Shown piece after piece: positions 16,334-25,733 of a stretch of DNA of 59,264 nt (its first letter is position 1; the number at the start of each line of letters is the position of its first letter). The DNA is taken from positions 1 through 59,264 of the forward strand of contig NZ_FRFD01000019.1 in assembly GCF_900143645.1 (NCBI RefSeq), in the 5' to 3' direction. The translations under genes and the position numbers were made by a program. The notes under the pieces are model-generated. The model was given only the letters and a program-made list of their open reading frames with translations, ran no database searches and was not told the origin of the DNA. This DNA comes from Anaerocolumna xylanovorans DSM 12503 (GTDB taxonomy: Bacteria; Bacillota; Clostridia; Lachnospirales; Lachnospiraceae).

Positions 16334-17024
16334 GATTCTGGTAATAGAAGATGAACCACCTATCAGCAAATTTATCGATGCAGCCTTATCAGCTAATCAT
16401 TATAAAGTGATTCTATGCAGAACGGGCAAAGAAGGCATTGAACTCATCTCTTCCCATTGCCCTGATTTAGTCTTATTAGACCTTGGTCTTCCTGACATGG
16501 ATGGATTACAGGTCATAAAGGAAGTGAAGGAATGGTCCTCTCTTCCCATTCTTGTGGTGTCCGCAAGAGACGATGAAACTTCCAAGGTCCAGGCTCTGGA
16601 TGCCGGCGGAGACGATTATATTACAAAACCCTTTGGAACCAGCGAACTGCTTGCGCGTATCCGGGCAGCCCTAAGGCATTATGCCAAGGCGGACAGCAAA
16701 AACGGCCAGGCAAAGAACTGCTATAAGGCAAAGGATTTTCTTATCGATTTTGACAAGCATCTGGTGACAGTAAGGGGAGAAGAAGTCCATCTAACCCAGA
16801 TAGAGTACAAGTTAGTGTCCCTTTTAGCACAAAACCCCGGAAAAGTACTGACCTACGATTCCATCATTACAAAAATATGGGGACCTTATGCAGAAAAAGA
16901 TAACCAGATTCTAAGAGTTAATATGGCAAATATCCGAAGAAAATTAGAAAAAAATCCCGTGGAACCGGAATATATATTAACCGAAATCGGAGTTGGATAC
17001 CGTATGGTAGAAGACTTTTCTTAA
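16317..17024 (+). CDS. KdpE-like response regulator (OmpR family)
   Basis: 235 residues. Receiver domain with acidic pair 'EDEPPIS', phosphoacceptor Asp in 'LVLLDLGLPDMDG', 'VVSARDD' and Lys in 'YITKPFG'; then a winged-helix DNA-binding domain ('LTQIEYKLVSLLAQNPGKVL', 'VNMANIRRKLE', 'GVGYRM'). The start is taken as TTG at 16317, 8 nt after AAGGAGG, because the reading frame upstream is the kinase gene read out of frame. The start overlaps the kinase end by 17 bases, so the pair is translationally coupled. Confidence 0.93.
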   Translation: MSKKIKILVIEDEPPISKFIDAALSANHYKVILCRTGKEGIELISSHCPDLVLLDLGLPDMDGLQVIKEVKEWSSLPILVVSARDDETSKVQALDAGGDDYITKPFGTSELLARIRAALRHYAKADSKNGQAKNCYKAKDFLIDFDKHLVTVRGEEVHLTQIEYKLVSLLAQNPGKVLTYDSIITKIWGPYAEKDNQILRVNMANIRRKLEKNPVEPEYILTEIGVGYRMVEDFS

Positions 17025-17028
17025 AAAA

Positions 17029-17063
17029 CCAGCCCTTTTCTCTGATTTGCAGAAAAGGGCTGG
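17029..17063. terminator. Bidirectional terminator between the kinase operon and pepF-like gene
   Basis: A 13-bp perfect stem (CCAGCCCTTTTCT with AGAAAAGGGCTGG) with a 9-nt loop. T runs follow on both sides (AACTGTTTTTT on plus, TTTTTTAAG on minus), as expected between convergent genes. Confidence 0.9.
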
Positions 17064-17106
17064 AACTGTTTTTTGACTTTATTTCGTTTTTTCGTTTTCT
17101 CTGTCT

Positions 17107-18786
17107 TTATTTATTAAAATAAGTCTTTGTAAGCTCTTCTACAATATTCTTCATGCAGCCATCCTGAAAAGGAGAATCCAGGCCGACTTTATTTAGCATA
17201 GGCTCATAGAATTCCTTTGCAGAAAGCTTGCAAAGTTCAAGATAGCTCTCCCATGCCTTTTTATAATCCTTATCCATCTTAATACGGTATTGAAGGGCAC
17301 AGGTCTGCGCAAGACAGTAATCAATATAATAAAAGGGTGCGGCGTAGATATGCAGCTGCCTCTGCCAGAAGCCGCCCTTTGAGAAGAAAGAATCATCCGC
17401 GTAGTCCATATGAGGCCTGTATTCGCTCTCAAGCTTCATCCATGCATCCTTTCTCTCATCCGGAGTCATATCAGGATTCTCATAAACGATATGCTGGAAT
17501 TCATCCACCATACAGCCATAAGGTATGAAGACAATGGAATCATTAAGATGCATCTTTCTGTAATCCTCTGCCCTGTCTCCGAAGAACTTCTCCATATACC
17601 TGTCAGTAAAGAACTCCATGGACATAGAATGAATCTCTGCTGTTTCCATGGTAATGTCCATATGTTCCTCAATCTCATAATTTCTTGCAACATATCCCTG
17701 GAAAGCATGACCGCATTCATGTGTTATAACATCCACATCGGAGCTGGTTCCGTTAAAGTTAGCAAAGATAAAGGGTGCTTTGTAGTCCGGGAGAAAGGTC
17801 ATATAACCACCGGCCTGCTTATTCTTTCTGCCCATAACATCGAACAGCTCATTTTCATACATAAATTCAAAGAATTCCTTGGTTTCGGGAGATAAATCAC
17901 TGTACATCTCCTTGCCCCACATAAGAATTTCCTCCGGTGTACCAATGGGCGCAGGATTACCGTTATTAAAGTACATCTCATTATCATAGAATTTGAGAGA
18001 ATCAAGTCCCAATGCCTCTCTTCTTAACTCGTGAACTTTGGTGGCAAGAGGAACGAGCACCTTCTTTACCTGATCCCTGAAATTCTTTACCATATCTTTG
18101 TCATAGCTGTTGCGGTTCATGCGGCAATAGCCAAGTTCCACATAATTCTCATAACCCATCAGCTTCGCCTGTGCTGTGCGGTTCTTTACCATCTTATCGT
18201 AAATATCATCCAGTTCCCTGCTGCTCTCTGTAAAGAAAGCGGAAAGTTTACTCCAGGCTTCCTTCCTGACATTTCTATCGGAATCCGTCAGATATTTTCT
18301 AAGTAAGGAAATATTAAGCTCTTCTCCGTTAAAATTAATCTTTGCCCCTGCAATCAGTTTATGGTAGGTGGATATCAGATTATTTTCCTCCTGCATAAGA
18401 GGAATCAGCTTCTCATCCAATGACCTTAGCTTTAATTCGATATTCTTAAAGGCAACTTTTCCAATCTTTTCTTCCATAAAGGACCTGTAGGGTGATTCTA
18501 ACAGCACTTTGTAATACTTAAGTCTAAGTTCTTCATATTCCGGTTTCTTTTCGTCATAATAATCATTTTCTTTTTCATAGAATTCATCCGTAGTATTTCC
18601 GGAATGCCTGATTTCACAAAGAACCATCTGTGTAAGTACCTTATCGATTAAACGATAGGCTTTTTTATGAATCTCAAATTGCTCCTCGCCGCTTTTAGCT
18701 GCCGACTGCTCTTTTATCAATTCATTAAAGGACTTTCTTACCTCCTCCATATCCACGCGCTCATATGGTATATCATTAAATTTCAT
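17107..18786 (-). CDS. M3 family oligoendopeptidase
   Basis: 559 residues. Zinc metallopeptidase with 'VITHECGHAFQGY' (HExxH about 357-361) and the third ligand Glu in the downstream 'METAEIHSMSMEFFT'; 'ERKDAWMKLESEYRPHMDYADDSFF' and 'ASFYYIDYCLAQTCALQ'-like C-terminal region are typical of the PepF/M3B oligopeptidases. Cytoplasmic; cleaves short peptides. It is a single gene with a good site (GGAGG) and a shared terminator at 17029-17063. Confidence 0.95.
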   Translation of the reverse strand: MKFNDIPYERVDMEEVRKSFNELIKEQSAAKSGEEQFEIHKKAYRLIDKVLTQMVLCEIRHSGNTTDEFYEKENDYYDEKKPEYEELRLKYYKVLLESPYRSFMEEKIGKVAFKNIELKLRSLDEKLIPLMQEENNLISTYHKLIAGAKINFNGEELNISLLRKYLTDSDRNVRKEAWSKLSAFFTESSRELDDIYDKMVKNRTAQAKLMGYENYVELGYCRMNRNSYDKDMVKNFRDQVKKVLVPLATKVHELRREALGLDSLKFYDNEMYFNNGNPAPIGTPEEILMWGKEMYSDLSPETKEFFEFMYENELFDVMGRKNKQAGGYMTFLPDYKAPFIFANFNGTSSDVDVITHECGHAFQGYVARNYEIEEHMDITMETAEIHSMSMEFFTDRYMEKFFGDRAEDYRKMHLNDSIVFIPYGCMVDEFQHIVYENPDMTPDERKDAWMKLESEYRPHMDYADDSFFSKGGFWQRQLHIYAAPFYYIDYCLAQTCALQYRIKMDKDYKKAWESYLELCKLSAKEFYEPMLNKVGLDSPFQDGCMKNIVEELTKTYFNK

Positions 18787-18920
18787 ATTTTAATCCTCCG
18801 TTTTTTCTAAAATATATCCAACCTTATTATATCTTAAATAAAATATCTGTATTCTGCAATGTGTAATATGATAAAATTTATAAATAAAGCTTTTATACAT
18901 GTTTTATTTCACACGATTTC

Positions 18921-20372
18921 TTATTGTTCATTTTTACGTATAATGATCTCATCCATCATACAGCCGTTACATCCGCTGCATCTGTTGCATCCATTACATC
19001 CATCCCAGCTTATTTCTTCATGGCTTTCCTCCCATAACCTGTCAGCTACCGGTTCCCACCTGTCTGCAGCCGGAATACATTTTTCCGTAAGACTTCTCAC
19101 ATCTTCCGGATTCTTAAGATCCGTGGATTTTGCTCCCGACCTTTCCACCATAGCTGCAAGCCTGCCCTGATTGTCAAGAAGAGGACATGGCCTTAGCAGA
19201 TTGGAATTAAAAGGCTGGTTCTTATGGTACTCCATGAATAAGGGCGATTTTAACGCTTCCAAAATACTCTTCTCATAAATATTGCTGTCCGAATAATGAA
19301 TAAAGGCACAGGGTTCTATATCTCCGTTGGCATTGATATGAAGATACCTTCTGCCTCCTGCAATACAGCCCTTTACGTATTCCCCGTCATTCCAAAAATC
19401 CATTGTAAAGATAGGCTTGCTTCCACGAAAGCTCCTTATCTGGTAGTACATGAATTCCCTCTGCTCCGCTGTTACTAAAAGCTCCGGTACAGCATCTGCA
19501 CCTATCGGCATATAAGTAAAGAACCATGCAAACTTGGCTCCATTTTCGATCATGTAATCAAAATATTCTGCACTTCCGATAATCTCTGTATTTTTGCTGG
19601 TATAACAGCAGGATATACCAAAGGGAAGTCTTTTTCTCTTTAACAGCTCCATTGCCTTCTCCACCGCTTTATAGGTTCCCTCTCCTCTTCTGTAATCCGT
19701 TTCTTCCTCAAATCCCTCCACACTAATCGCCGGAACAAAATTCTTCACCCGGAGCATTTCCGCTGCAAATTCCTCGTTGATCAGGGTTCCGTTGGTAAAG
19801 GCAAGAAACGCACAATCCCGGTGCTTCTCACACAGCCTGATGATGTCTTTTTTTCTTACCAGAGGCTCTCCTCCGGAATAAATATAAAAATATACTCCCA
19901 GGTCTTTTCCCTGTGTGATAATATTATCCAACGTATCAAAACTCATATTTAATTTATTTCCGTACTCCGCCGACCAGCAGCCGATACAGTGGAGATTGCA
20001 GCCCGAAGTCGGATCCAGAAGAATTGCCCAGGGCACATTGCACTGATACTTCTTTCTGGCTTTATTCTGTCTTTTTCCTCCTAAAAATACCCCATTAACA
20101 ATAAAATTCTCAAAAAGCTTTTTTCTGACCTCATCATCAATATCCGTATATAGGCTTTTTACAAGGCGGTACCAGTTGTTGTACTTACTGTCCATGTAGG
20201 ACAGAATAAGCTTTGCCTGCTTTCCTACGTATTTTCCCTCTTTGTCAATCCTTATCAGCCAATTTAATATTCTGGGTATGTTTTTTTCAGGATCAGAATC
20301 AAGATAATGCAGCGCCTTTTTGATTCCAAATCCCAGAATGATTTCCTTCACGCTTTTTCTTTTCATAACCAA
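18921..20372 (-). CDS. Radical SAM/SPASM protein with Cys-rich tandem tail
   Basis: 483 residues. Radical SAM cluster motif 'CNLHCIGC' (about 121-128), glycine-rich 'YSGGEPL' (about 165), SAM-binding strands and a SPASM-like region ('GCIAGGRRYLHINANGDIEPC', with further Cys 'LRPCPLL'). The end is unusual: 'CNGCNRCSGCNGC' (about 456-468), written by four near-identical 9-bp units. Such proteins modify peptides or act as anSME-like enzymes; the substrate is unknown. A shorter start (second ATG at 20366) is possible. No precursor peptide gene is obvious next to it. Confidence 0.88.
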   Translation of the reverse strand: MVMKRKSVKEIILGFGIKKALHYLDSDPEKNIPRILNWLIRIDKEGKYVGKQAKLILSYMDSKYNNWYRLVKSLYTDIDDEVRKKLFENFIVNGVFLGGKRQNKARKKYQCNVPWAILLDPTSGCNLHCIGCWSAEYGNKLNMSFDTLDNIITQGKDLGVYFYIYSGGEPLVRKKDIIRLCEKHRDCAFLAFTNGTLINEEFAAEMLRVKNFVPAISVEGFEEETDYRRGEGTYKAVEKAMELLKRKRLPFGISCCYTSKNTEIIGSAEYFDYMIENGAKFAWFFTYMPIGADAVPELLVTAEQREFMYYQIRSFRGSKPIFTMDFWNDGEYVKGCIAGGRRYLHINANGDIEPCAFIHYSDSNIYEKSILEALKSPLFMEYHKNQPFNSNLLRPCPLLDNQGRLAAMVERSGAKSTDLKNPEDVRSLTEKCIPAADRWEPVADRLWEESHEEISWDGCNGCNRCSGCNGCMMDEIIIRKNEQ

Positions 20373-20454
20373 CCATAACTGCCCTGTTTTTAGTAATTAT
20401 ATGCTTATAATCATCAGAAATACACGGTTAGCCCAAAGAATAAACCAAATAATA

Positions 20455-20504
20455 ATGCTGCCATCCGGCAGCCCCGTAAAAGAAAGGCTATCAAATGGCA
20501 GCAT
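20455..20504 (-). terminator. Hairpin after the small gene at 20523
   Basis: ATGCTGCCAT (20455-20464) pairs with ATGGCAGCAT (20495-20504), with an inner weaker stem. On the minus strand it is followed by TATTATTTGG. It is probably the terminator of the gene ending at 20523 and separates it from the radical SAM gene. Confidence 0.55.
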
Positions 20505-20522
20505 ATTTATCAAAATCTAATT

Positions 20523-20753
20523 TTACATTGCAATATCTTTTAAGTCGGATATCAGTTCCACATCAGACATAGTGACCTTCAAATTCGAGCTTAGGGTTTC
20601 ACCGGATGCTGTTGTAACCGTAATCTCAATAACCGATCCCTCCTGCAAACCTTTACTCTTTACTGCCTCGATAAATTTAGGGAACTTGGGATGATTCCCC
20701 GTGAAAGTCTCCCAGGCTTTTTTTAACTTCATCATTTTAACGGGATTTATCAT
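20523..20753 (-). CDS. Small conserved protein
   Basis: 76 residues, no family recognised with certainty. N-terminal basic-aromatic helix ('MMKLKKAWETFTGNHPKFPKFIEAV'), then strands rich in Val/Thr ('GSVIEITVTTASGETL'). The pattern recalls short Clostridia proteins of unknown function. Good ribosome binding site (AGAGGTTAAC). It is likely a single gene followed by a hairpin. Cytoplasmic, no membrane helix. Confidence 0.7.
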   Translation of the reverse strand: MINPVKMMKLKKAWETFTGNHPKFPKFIEAVKSKGLQEGSVIEITVTTASGETLSSNLKVTMSDVELISDLKDIAM

Positions 20754-20850
20754 GTTAACCTCTTTCCTGAATATTTAACCTATATTAAATATTCCTTTGG
20801 TAATTACTATAACACATACATTAAATCCCCCAAACAAAAAAATCAACATA

Positions 20851-22209
20851 TTATTTTGCTGTAATATAAAAGCTCTCCCAGCTGCTTGGACTGTCTCTGT
20901 CTGCTATTAAAGGAACTCCTGCGAGATTTTCATCCGCACAGACGAATTTTCCCGTAACGGACGACCTTATGGCATATAGGGAATCTGACATCTCTGTTAC
21001 TGTGAATTTATCAGCATCCTTTTCTGTTTTTCCACCGGTTTTTAGTTTTTTCGTAGTTTTATCCACCGTTACATAGGTTTTATCCTCTGCCCGTAACAAA
21101 ATTGTTCCATTCTTCCCCTTAATGATATGAAAATAATTCTTCGCGGCGGCATCCTTCGCCAAAAGGCTGCCATCTTCCTGAACGGAAACAAAAAGATTGG
21201 TGTGAAGTCCCTTTAAGCTGTAGTCTCCTTCTGAAAAATCCACAGTCTTAAGTCCCAAGGAATTTCCTCTAGCCGGCATTACAGCGTATTTTGTTACTAC
21301 ATGGGTAAGCGGCCTATTTTCTGCTGAATCACCCGCTTTACCCCAGGCATCCATATTATTAAAATAATTAAATTCCCCCATATAGCCTAGAACGTTATAG
21401 TCCGCTGCCGCTATGGCATTTACCTTGGTCTCCATGTTGGCTATCTGTTTTCCCTGTGCATTATCATAATCATCATACAGGTAATTATGATACTCATACA
21501 TTACATTTTCCCATTTATAATCCGCCGGGTTTGGAAGGTCAACAGGGTCCCAGGTTGCCTCCATCACAATGACATGGTCTTTATCAAGAGCACAGATGCG
21601 GCCGTATGCCTGTCATATACTTCCCACAGAATTTTATGAAGCTCTTCATCGCTCCTGCCGGAATTGTAACGGTAGGTGCAGTATGGCTCATTTAACAGGT
21701 CATATCCGGCGACTACAGGATTGCCTTCATAGCGTTTTACGATTTCTTCCCATATCTTATAATATAGCTCCTGATTCTCTTTTACTTCCTTTTCATCTCC
21801 AAAGAAGAATACAGAGGCTCCCATCTTATCATCCCCGCCGTCAACGCCTGAGTGGTCGCTGCCGCTTTGGGAACCGGGGGCTCCATGGAAATCCAGAATC
21901 ACATACATTCCTCTTTCGCCGGCTTCTTTTATGAACCAGTCAAAAGTCTTATACCATTCCGTATAAAAATCACCCTTCTCATCCACAATATTCCGGTACC
22001 AAAAAGGTGTCATTCTTATCCGTGGTATCCTCATCCTCCTGCGCCTGTACGGCAGGCGAAGGTGCCGGTGCAGATGCATCCTTCTTCTGGCAGGCCGCAA
22101 GACCTCCAAACATCAATACTATTCCCAATCCCAATATGCATTTCAGGACTGCTCTTTTTATTGCATCTTTGTTGCTGTTAACTGATAAGTCAGGCTTATC
22201 CCGCACCAT
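20851..22209 (-). pseudogene. Broken secreted GH5 glycoside hydrolase lipoprotein
   Basis: Pieces of one gene lie in shifted frames. The start at 22209 codes a lipoprotein signal (lipobox 'LAAC', Cys about 40) and a linker. At about 22010 the frame changes to a GH5 part ('WYRNIVDEKGDF', 'MYVILDFHGAPGSQSG', 'VVAGYDLLNEPY' with the acid Glu). At about 21610 it returns to the first frame ('ALDKDHVIVMEATWDP', then a trefoil-like tail). About 70 residues that normally precede 'FWYRN' are absent, so there is a deletion as well as two frameshifts. It directly follows the intact GH5 gene at 22211-23836. Confidence 0.85.
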
Positions 22210-22210
22210 A

Positions 22211-23836
22211 TTACCGTGTCTCTCCCCTATACGTATTAACCGCTTCTAGCTCTATGGCTCCTTTTATTACTCTGACAGTGAGCACCGTATGCTCTCCCTG
22301 TTTTAACGCCAGCTGCCCGGTGACTTTTTGTTCATTTCCCGGTTCACCGTCTACTACCGCAATACTTTCCCCATCCTGCAGTACTTCAAAAACAGCAGGC
22401 TCACTGCAATAATAACTTAAGGTAACACCATCCTTTTCCCCTGCGTTATTCAGGCTGTAACATGCATATTCCCCTGCTGTAAGTTCCAGGACAAACCTCA
22501 TAAACCCGCAGTCAAAGCCGAATTTCTTCTTGTAATCCTTATATTTTTCTTTTATCATCATGCCAGTGCCAAGACGGTAATGGTATATATTATCTTCCTT
22601 TCGTAAACCGGAGAAAGATACACCCTTACCGGGAAGTTCATCAAAATCTGTTCCTCTGATAATACTGCCCGGTTCTCTAAGAACAGCGGCCGATACTTCT
22701 TCCTTAAAGTCACAGTTATGAAGCAGCATATTATTTAGATATTCTTCTAATATTTCTCTTGCCTTTTCATAGCCCGGATGCTTTCCACCGGTGGTATAGC
22801 CTATTATCATCTCCCAATCCTTTGGTATAGATACAGAGCAGGGAGAGTTAGAACACTCCATCTTCTTCCAGGGCCAGATATTATACCCAATTCCAAGTGC
22901 TTCTGCCAAAGGATACATGGCAGTAAACCATTCTATTGTATTCTCTCCGCTCTCTCCAAGCCAAAGGGGAACATTCCATCTCTTTGACAATTCAAGGTAT
23001 TCCCTAAAGCTAACTATATCAGGTATGCAGGCATATCTGTGGAAATGAATAATCATCCTGGAGTCATATTTTTTATAAAACACCTCTGTTGCAGTAGCCC
23101 AATGGTGCCCTTCGATACTGATAAGATGCTTTTTGTCCACCTTCCTGATCTCTTCTGTGGCTTTTTCATAGAATTCACATAAGCGTGGTACCAGATACTC
23201 TAAATCACTGTCTTTTTCATGCCTCTTGGGTCTGATTGGCTCATTTAACAAATCATACCCGCCTACAATGTAACGGTCTGCATAACGCTCTGCCAGACGT
23301 CTCCAGAGCTGTATTCCCTTCTGGAAGCAGTCCTCATCCACAAAAAGCCTGGGTACGTCATCTATGCTGTCATCTATGTTCGCTCCGGTCTGGCCTCCCG
23401 GTGCCCCATGAAGGTCTATAAAGGCATAAAGCCCGTATTTCTCACACCAGTCAATCACTCTGTCAAGCAGCAAAAATCCTTCTTCCACCCAGTTAAGCCC
23501 CGGCTCTTCCTCTAAGAAAAGTCTGGAATTAATCGGAATGCGGACAGAATTATATCCCAGTTCTTTCATGCGTCTGATATCTTCTTCGGCAATATAGTTA
23601 TCACGAAATCTTTTCCAGAAGCTCTCTGCATATTCCCTTCCGGCAAGCTCTTCCACTACAGCCTCAATTCGTCTTGGCCTGTCAAACCGCTCACTGCCCA
23701 TGGATTTCCACATGTATCCCTCGCAAAGCAGCCAGTTTCCAAGTCCCCATCCCTTTAGCAGGACTGTCCTGCCATCTTCGTTTACAACCCTTGTACCGTC
23801 TACATCCAAAAATCCCTTTACTACATTCTCCTGCAT
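22211..23836 (-). CDS. GH5 family glycoside hydrolase (intracellular)
   Basis: 541 residues. GH5 (beta/alpha)8 barrel with 'GLGNWLLCEGY', 'GYNSVRIPIN', 'YAFIDLHGAPGGQTG', the acid/base Glu in 'YDLLNEPIRP' (about 200) and the nucleophile Glu in 'WLGESGENT' (about 295). The C-terminal ~150 residues form a beta-rich accessory domain. There is no signal peptide, so it should act inside the cell on imported oligosaccharides. It ends one base before the ATG of the broken paralog at 22209. Its promoter has a perfect 16-bp palindrome. Confidence 0.92.
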   Translation of the reverse strand: MQENVVKGFLDVDGTRVVNEDGRTVLLKGWGLGNWLLCEGYMWKSMGSERFDRPRRIEAVVEELAGREYAESFWKRFRDNYIAEEDIRRMKELGYNSVRIPINSRLFLEEEPGLNWVEEGFLLLDRVIDWCEKYGLYAFIDLHGAPGGQTGANIDDSIDDVPRLFVDEDCFQKGIQLWRRLAERYADRYIVGGYDLLNEPIRPKRHEKDSDLEYLVPRLCEFYEKATEEIRKVDKKHLISIEGHHWATATEVFYKKYDSRMIIHFHRYACIPDIVSFREYLELSKRWNVPLWLGESGENTIEWFTAMYPLAEALGIGYNIWPWKKMECSNSPCSVSIPKDWEMIIGYTTGGKHPGYEKAREILEEYLNNMLLHNCDFKEEVSAAVLREPGSIIRGTDFDELPGKGVSFSGLRKEDNIYHYRLGTGMMIKEKYKDYKKKFGFDCGFMRFVLELTAGEYACYSLNNAGEKDGVTLSYYCSEPAVFEVLQDGESIAVVDGEPGNEQKVTGQLALKQGEHTVLTVRVIKGAIELEAVNTYRGETR

Positions 23837-23872
23837 AATACTCCTTTCTGCTTGTAACCCTGTTGCAAAGCA

Positions 23873-23888
23873 ATAAAAACGTTTTTAT
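23873..23888 (-). promoter_or_regulatory. LacI-type operator at the GH5 promoter
   Basis: Perfect 16-bp palindrome ATAAAAACGTTTTTAT with a central CG, the form used by LacI/CcpA-family regulators. It sits just downstream of the -10 box of the GH5 promoter, where a repressor would block the start. Confidence 0.6.
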
Positions 23889-23890
23889 AT

Positions 23891-23919
23891 ATAATACCAC
23901 ATATTGCACTTATTTACAA
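23891..23919 (-). promoter_or_regulatory. Promoter of the GH5 operon
   Basis: Minus strand: -35 TTGTAA (23914-23919), 17-bp spacer, -10 TATTAT (23891-23896). The region 23920-24120 shows no further gene. Confidence 0.65.
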
Positions 23920-24120
23920 CATAGAATTCTCAATCTTTCATGACTTTCTAACAATGAATACCAGTATTTTTTTTAAAATCGTTTTACATTTTTCTATCTT
24001 ACACATAAGTTTTCCCGCAAAAAAATACCTCATACCTTTCCTTTATACATTGGTTAAAAGACATGTCATTGCCCTTCATCCAGTGCCTCACAGGAAAGAT
24101 AGGAGGTTTCTTCCGGTATA

Positions 24121-24387
24121 TTATGTTCCCTTTCTCTTTTTCACGCACTCTGACAGTAAAAATTCAATCTGCCCATTTATGGACCTATAATCATCCTCTG
24201 CCCAAGCGGCAAGCTCATTCCACAAGACAGGCGATAATCTTAAGAGAATCTGTTTTTTCGACTTTTCTTTTTCTTTGAGTTTTTTTTCCTTTTGTAAAAG
24301 CTCCTGCTCCATTTCCCTGACTTTTTCAAGGCGCTTTTTTAATTCTTCTTCTCTCTTCTCCACATTTCCTTCATTATTTACTGCCAT
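24121..24387 (-). CDS. Arc-like (ribbon-helix-helix) protein with a coiled-coil start
   Basis: 88 residues. Residues 8-44 are a strongly charged coiled coil of Glu/Lys heptads. The remainder ('KKQILLRLSPVLWNELAAWAEDDYRSINGQIEFLL') fits an Arc-type DNA-binding domain, with the beta strand and two helices. It lies 22 bases after the SPFH gene stop. Arc-like genes next to SPFH/band-7 genes occur in other Clostridia; its role is not known. Confidence 0.75.
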   Translation of the reverse strand: MAVNNEGNVEKREEELKKRLEKVREMEQELLQKEKKLKEKEKSKKQILLRLSPVLWNELAAWAEDDYRSINGQIEFLLSECVKKRKGT

Positions 24388-24408
24388 CTTACTGCCTTTC
24401 CATTAATC

Positions 24409-25428
24409 TTAATAAATAGAACCGCTGTTTACAATAGGCTGGGCATCCTTATTTCCGCACAGTACTACAAGAAGATTGCTGACCATTGCTGCCTTTCTCT
24501 CGTCATCAAGCACAACAATCTCTTCCTGTCCCAACTGGTCTATCGCCATCTTAACCATACTTACAGCACCTTCTACGATCTTTTGTCTGGCTGCAATAAC
24601 CGCCACAGCCTGCTGCCTCTGAAGCATCGCTGCTGCAATCTCCTCTGCATAGGACAGATGCGTAATTCGGACTTCCTTTATTTCAAGACCTGCTTCACTG
24701 ACTCTTTGCTGCAATTCCACTCTCATGCTTTCAGCAATCTCTTGGCTGCTTCCTCTTAGTGTCTTCTCATCCGCATCATTTTCCATTGTATCATAGGGAT
24801 AAAGTCTTGCAACATTTCTTATAGTGGAATCACATTGTATCGCCAGATAAGTCTTATAATTATCTACATTAAAGACAGCTTTTGTAGGATCTGCCACTCT
24901 CCAGATAACTACCGCACCAATAATGATCGGATTACCTAATACATCATTTACCTTTTGCTTTTCATTGCTAAATGTAAGTGTCTTCGTTGAGATTTTTTTG
25001 CTGACAGGGTTTGCCGGCGCTGTTGCAGCTGTGGTTGTGCCATAAGTCCCCACATTTATGCCCGCATTTACGTGTACTGTTCTTGCAGGATGAATTGCTC
25101 CTGCAAACGGATTGGTATAATAAAAGCCTTCCTTCTTAATCGTCCCGTAATATTTTCCGAATAAAGTCATTACCAGCGCTTCATTGGGATTTAGAATGTG
25201 GAAGCCATTCAGCAATACACACAGCACGATAAAAAGAACAATACTTGCAATCAGGAAAAATGCTCCAAGCCCATATTTTGCCTGGCTTAAGTAAATCGAG
25301 CCGCCAATAATTCCCCAGATCGATATCCCATACCAAAGGAGTATCAGCAAAAGCATTATCCCTCCGCTAAACGGCCTGATCTCCTTTTCTTCCACATTAT
25401 TTTGCCTCTGTCCATTTTCATTTTCCAT
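24409..25428 (-). CDS. SPFH/band-7 domain membrane protein
   Basis: About 339 residues when started at the ATG at 25428. That start has AAAGGAG seven bases upstream; a longer reading frame to 25452 only translates the hairpin leader. Two membrane helices (about residues 20-45 and 48-75) are followed by an SPFH domain ('NPNEALVMTLFGKYYGT', 'KQKVNDVLGNPIIIGAVVIWRV') and a helical region ('SEAGLEIKEVRITHLSYAEEIAAAMLQRQQA'). It is a flotillin/stomatin-like scaffold. It is co-transcribed with the Arc-like gene. Confidence 0.92.
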   Translation of the reverse strand: MENENGQRQNNVEEKEIRPFSGGIMLLLILLWYGISIWGIIGGSIYLSQAKYGLGAFFLIASIVLFIVLCVLLNGFHILNPNEALVMTLFGKYYGTIKKEGFYYTNPFAGAIHPARTVHVNAGINVGTYGTTTAATAPANPVSKKISTKTLTFSNEKQKVNDVLGNPIIIGAVVIWRVADPTKAVFNVDNYKTYLAIQCDSTIRNVARLYPYDTMENDADEKTLRGSSQEIAESMRVELQQRVSEAGLEIKEVRITHLSYAEEIAAAMLQRQQAVAVIAARQKIVEGAVSMVKMAIDQLGQEEIVVLDDERKAAMVSNLLVVLCGNKDAQPIVNSGSIY

Positions 25429-25429
25429 A

Positions 25430-25466
25430 ATAACTCCTTTCTTGAATATCAAATCTTTGATTTGGT
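25430..25466 (-). repeat. Leader hairpin next to the SPFH ribosome binding site (copy D, partial)
   Basis: Minus strand: ATCAAATC, 3-nt loop, GATTTGAT (25448-25466, one G-U pair), then TTCAAGAAAGGAGTTATT before ATG. The same hairpin plus GAAAGGAGTTA occurs at 43797-43832 before glgD. The partner hairpin upstream is not conserved here; the region 25467-25733 has no gene. Confidence 0.6.
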
Positions 25467-25688
25467 ATTTCTAAAACATAGGCGTATCTGTCTTTTTAGC
25501 AGCCACCTATCAGATTGCAAATGATTTTCTGATTCAATTTCTTTGTATTTATGTTTATATTGATATTCAAATCTATATTATTATGATATCAATATGATAT
25601 CATAATATCTTCATACAGCTGTTTTGTCAATAGTAGAATTGGAAGATTTAAGGATATTATTCTACCGATAAAAAATTAAAACTTTTGC

Positions 25689-25716
25689 TTGACTTTTGGA
25701 CAAAATATAGTAGAAT
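25689..25716 (+). promoter_or_regulatory. tRNA-Leu promoter
   Basis: -35 TTGACT (25689-25694), 16-bp spacer, -10 TAGAAT (25711-25716), 17 bases before the tRNA start. Confidence 0.7.
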
Positions 25717-25733
25717 ATATACGTTAGTGTTTC

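Noticed and set aside
14789..17024. Classical potassium-responsive KdpDE system
   Set aside because: The KdpD N-terminal sensor and Usp domains and kdpFABC are absent, so the name would overstate the function.
17410..17895. 161-aa plus-strand ORF
   Set aside because: Antisense to the M3 oligoendopeptidase, which has a complete set of motifs; no ribosome site.
21564..22109. A separate 181-aa gene
   Set aside because: It reads as the middle of a GH5 barrel only from about 22010; the first ~35 residues are an out-of-frame reading of the lipoprotein linker.
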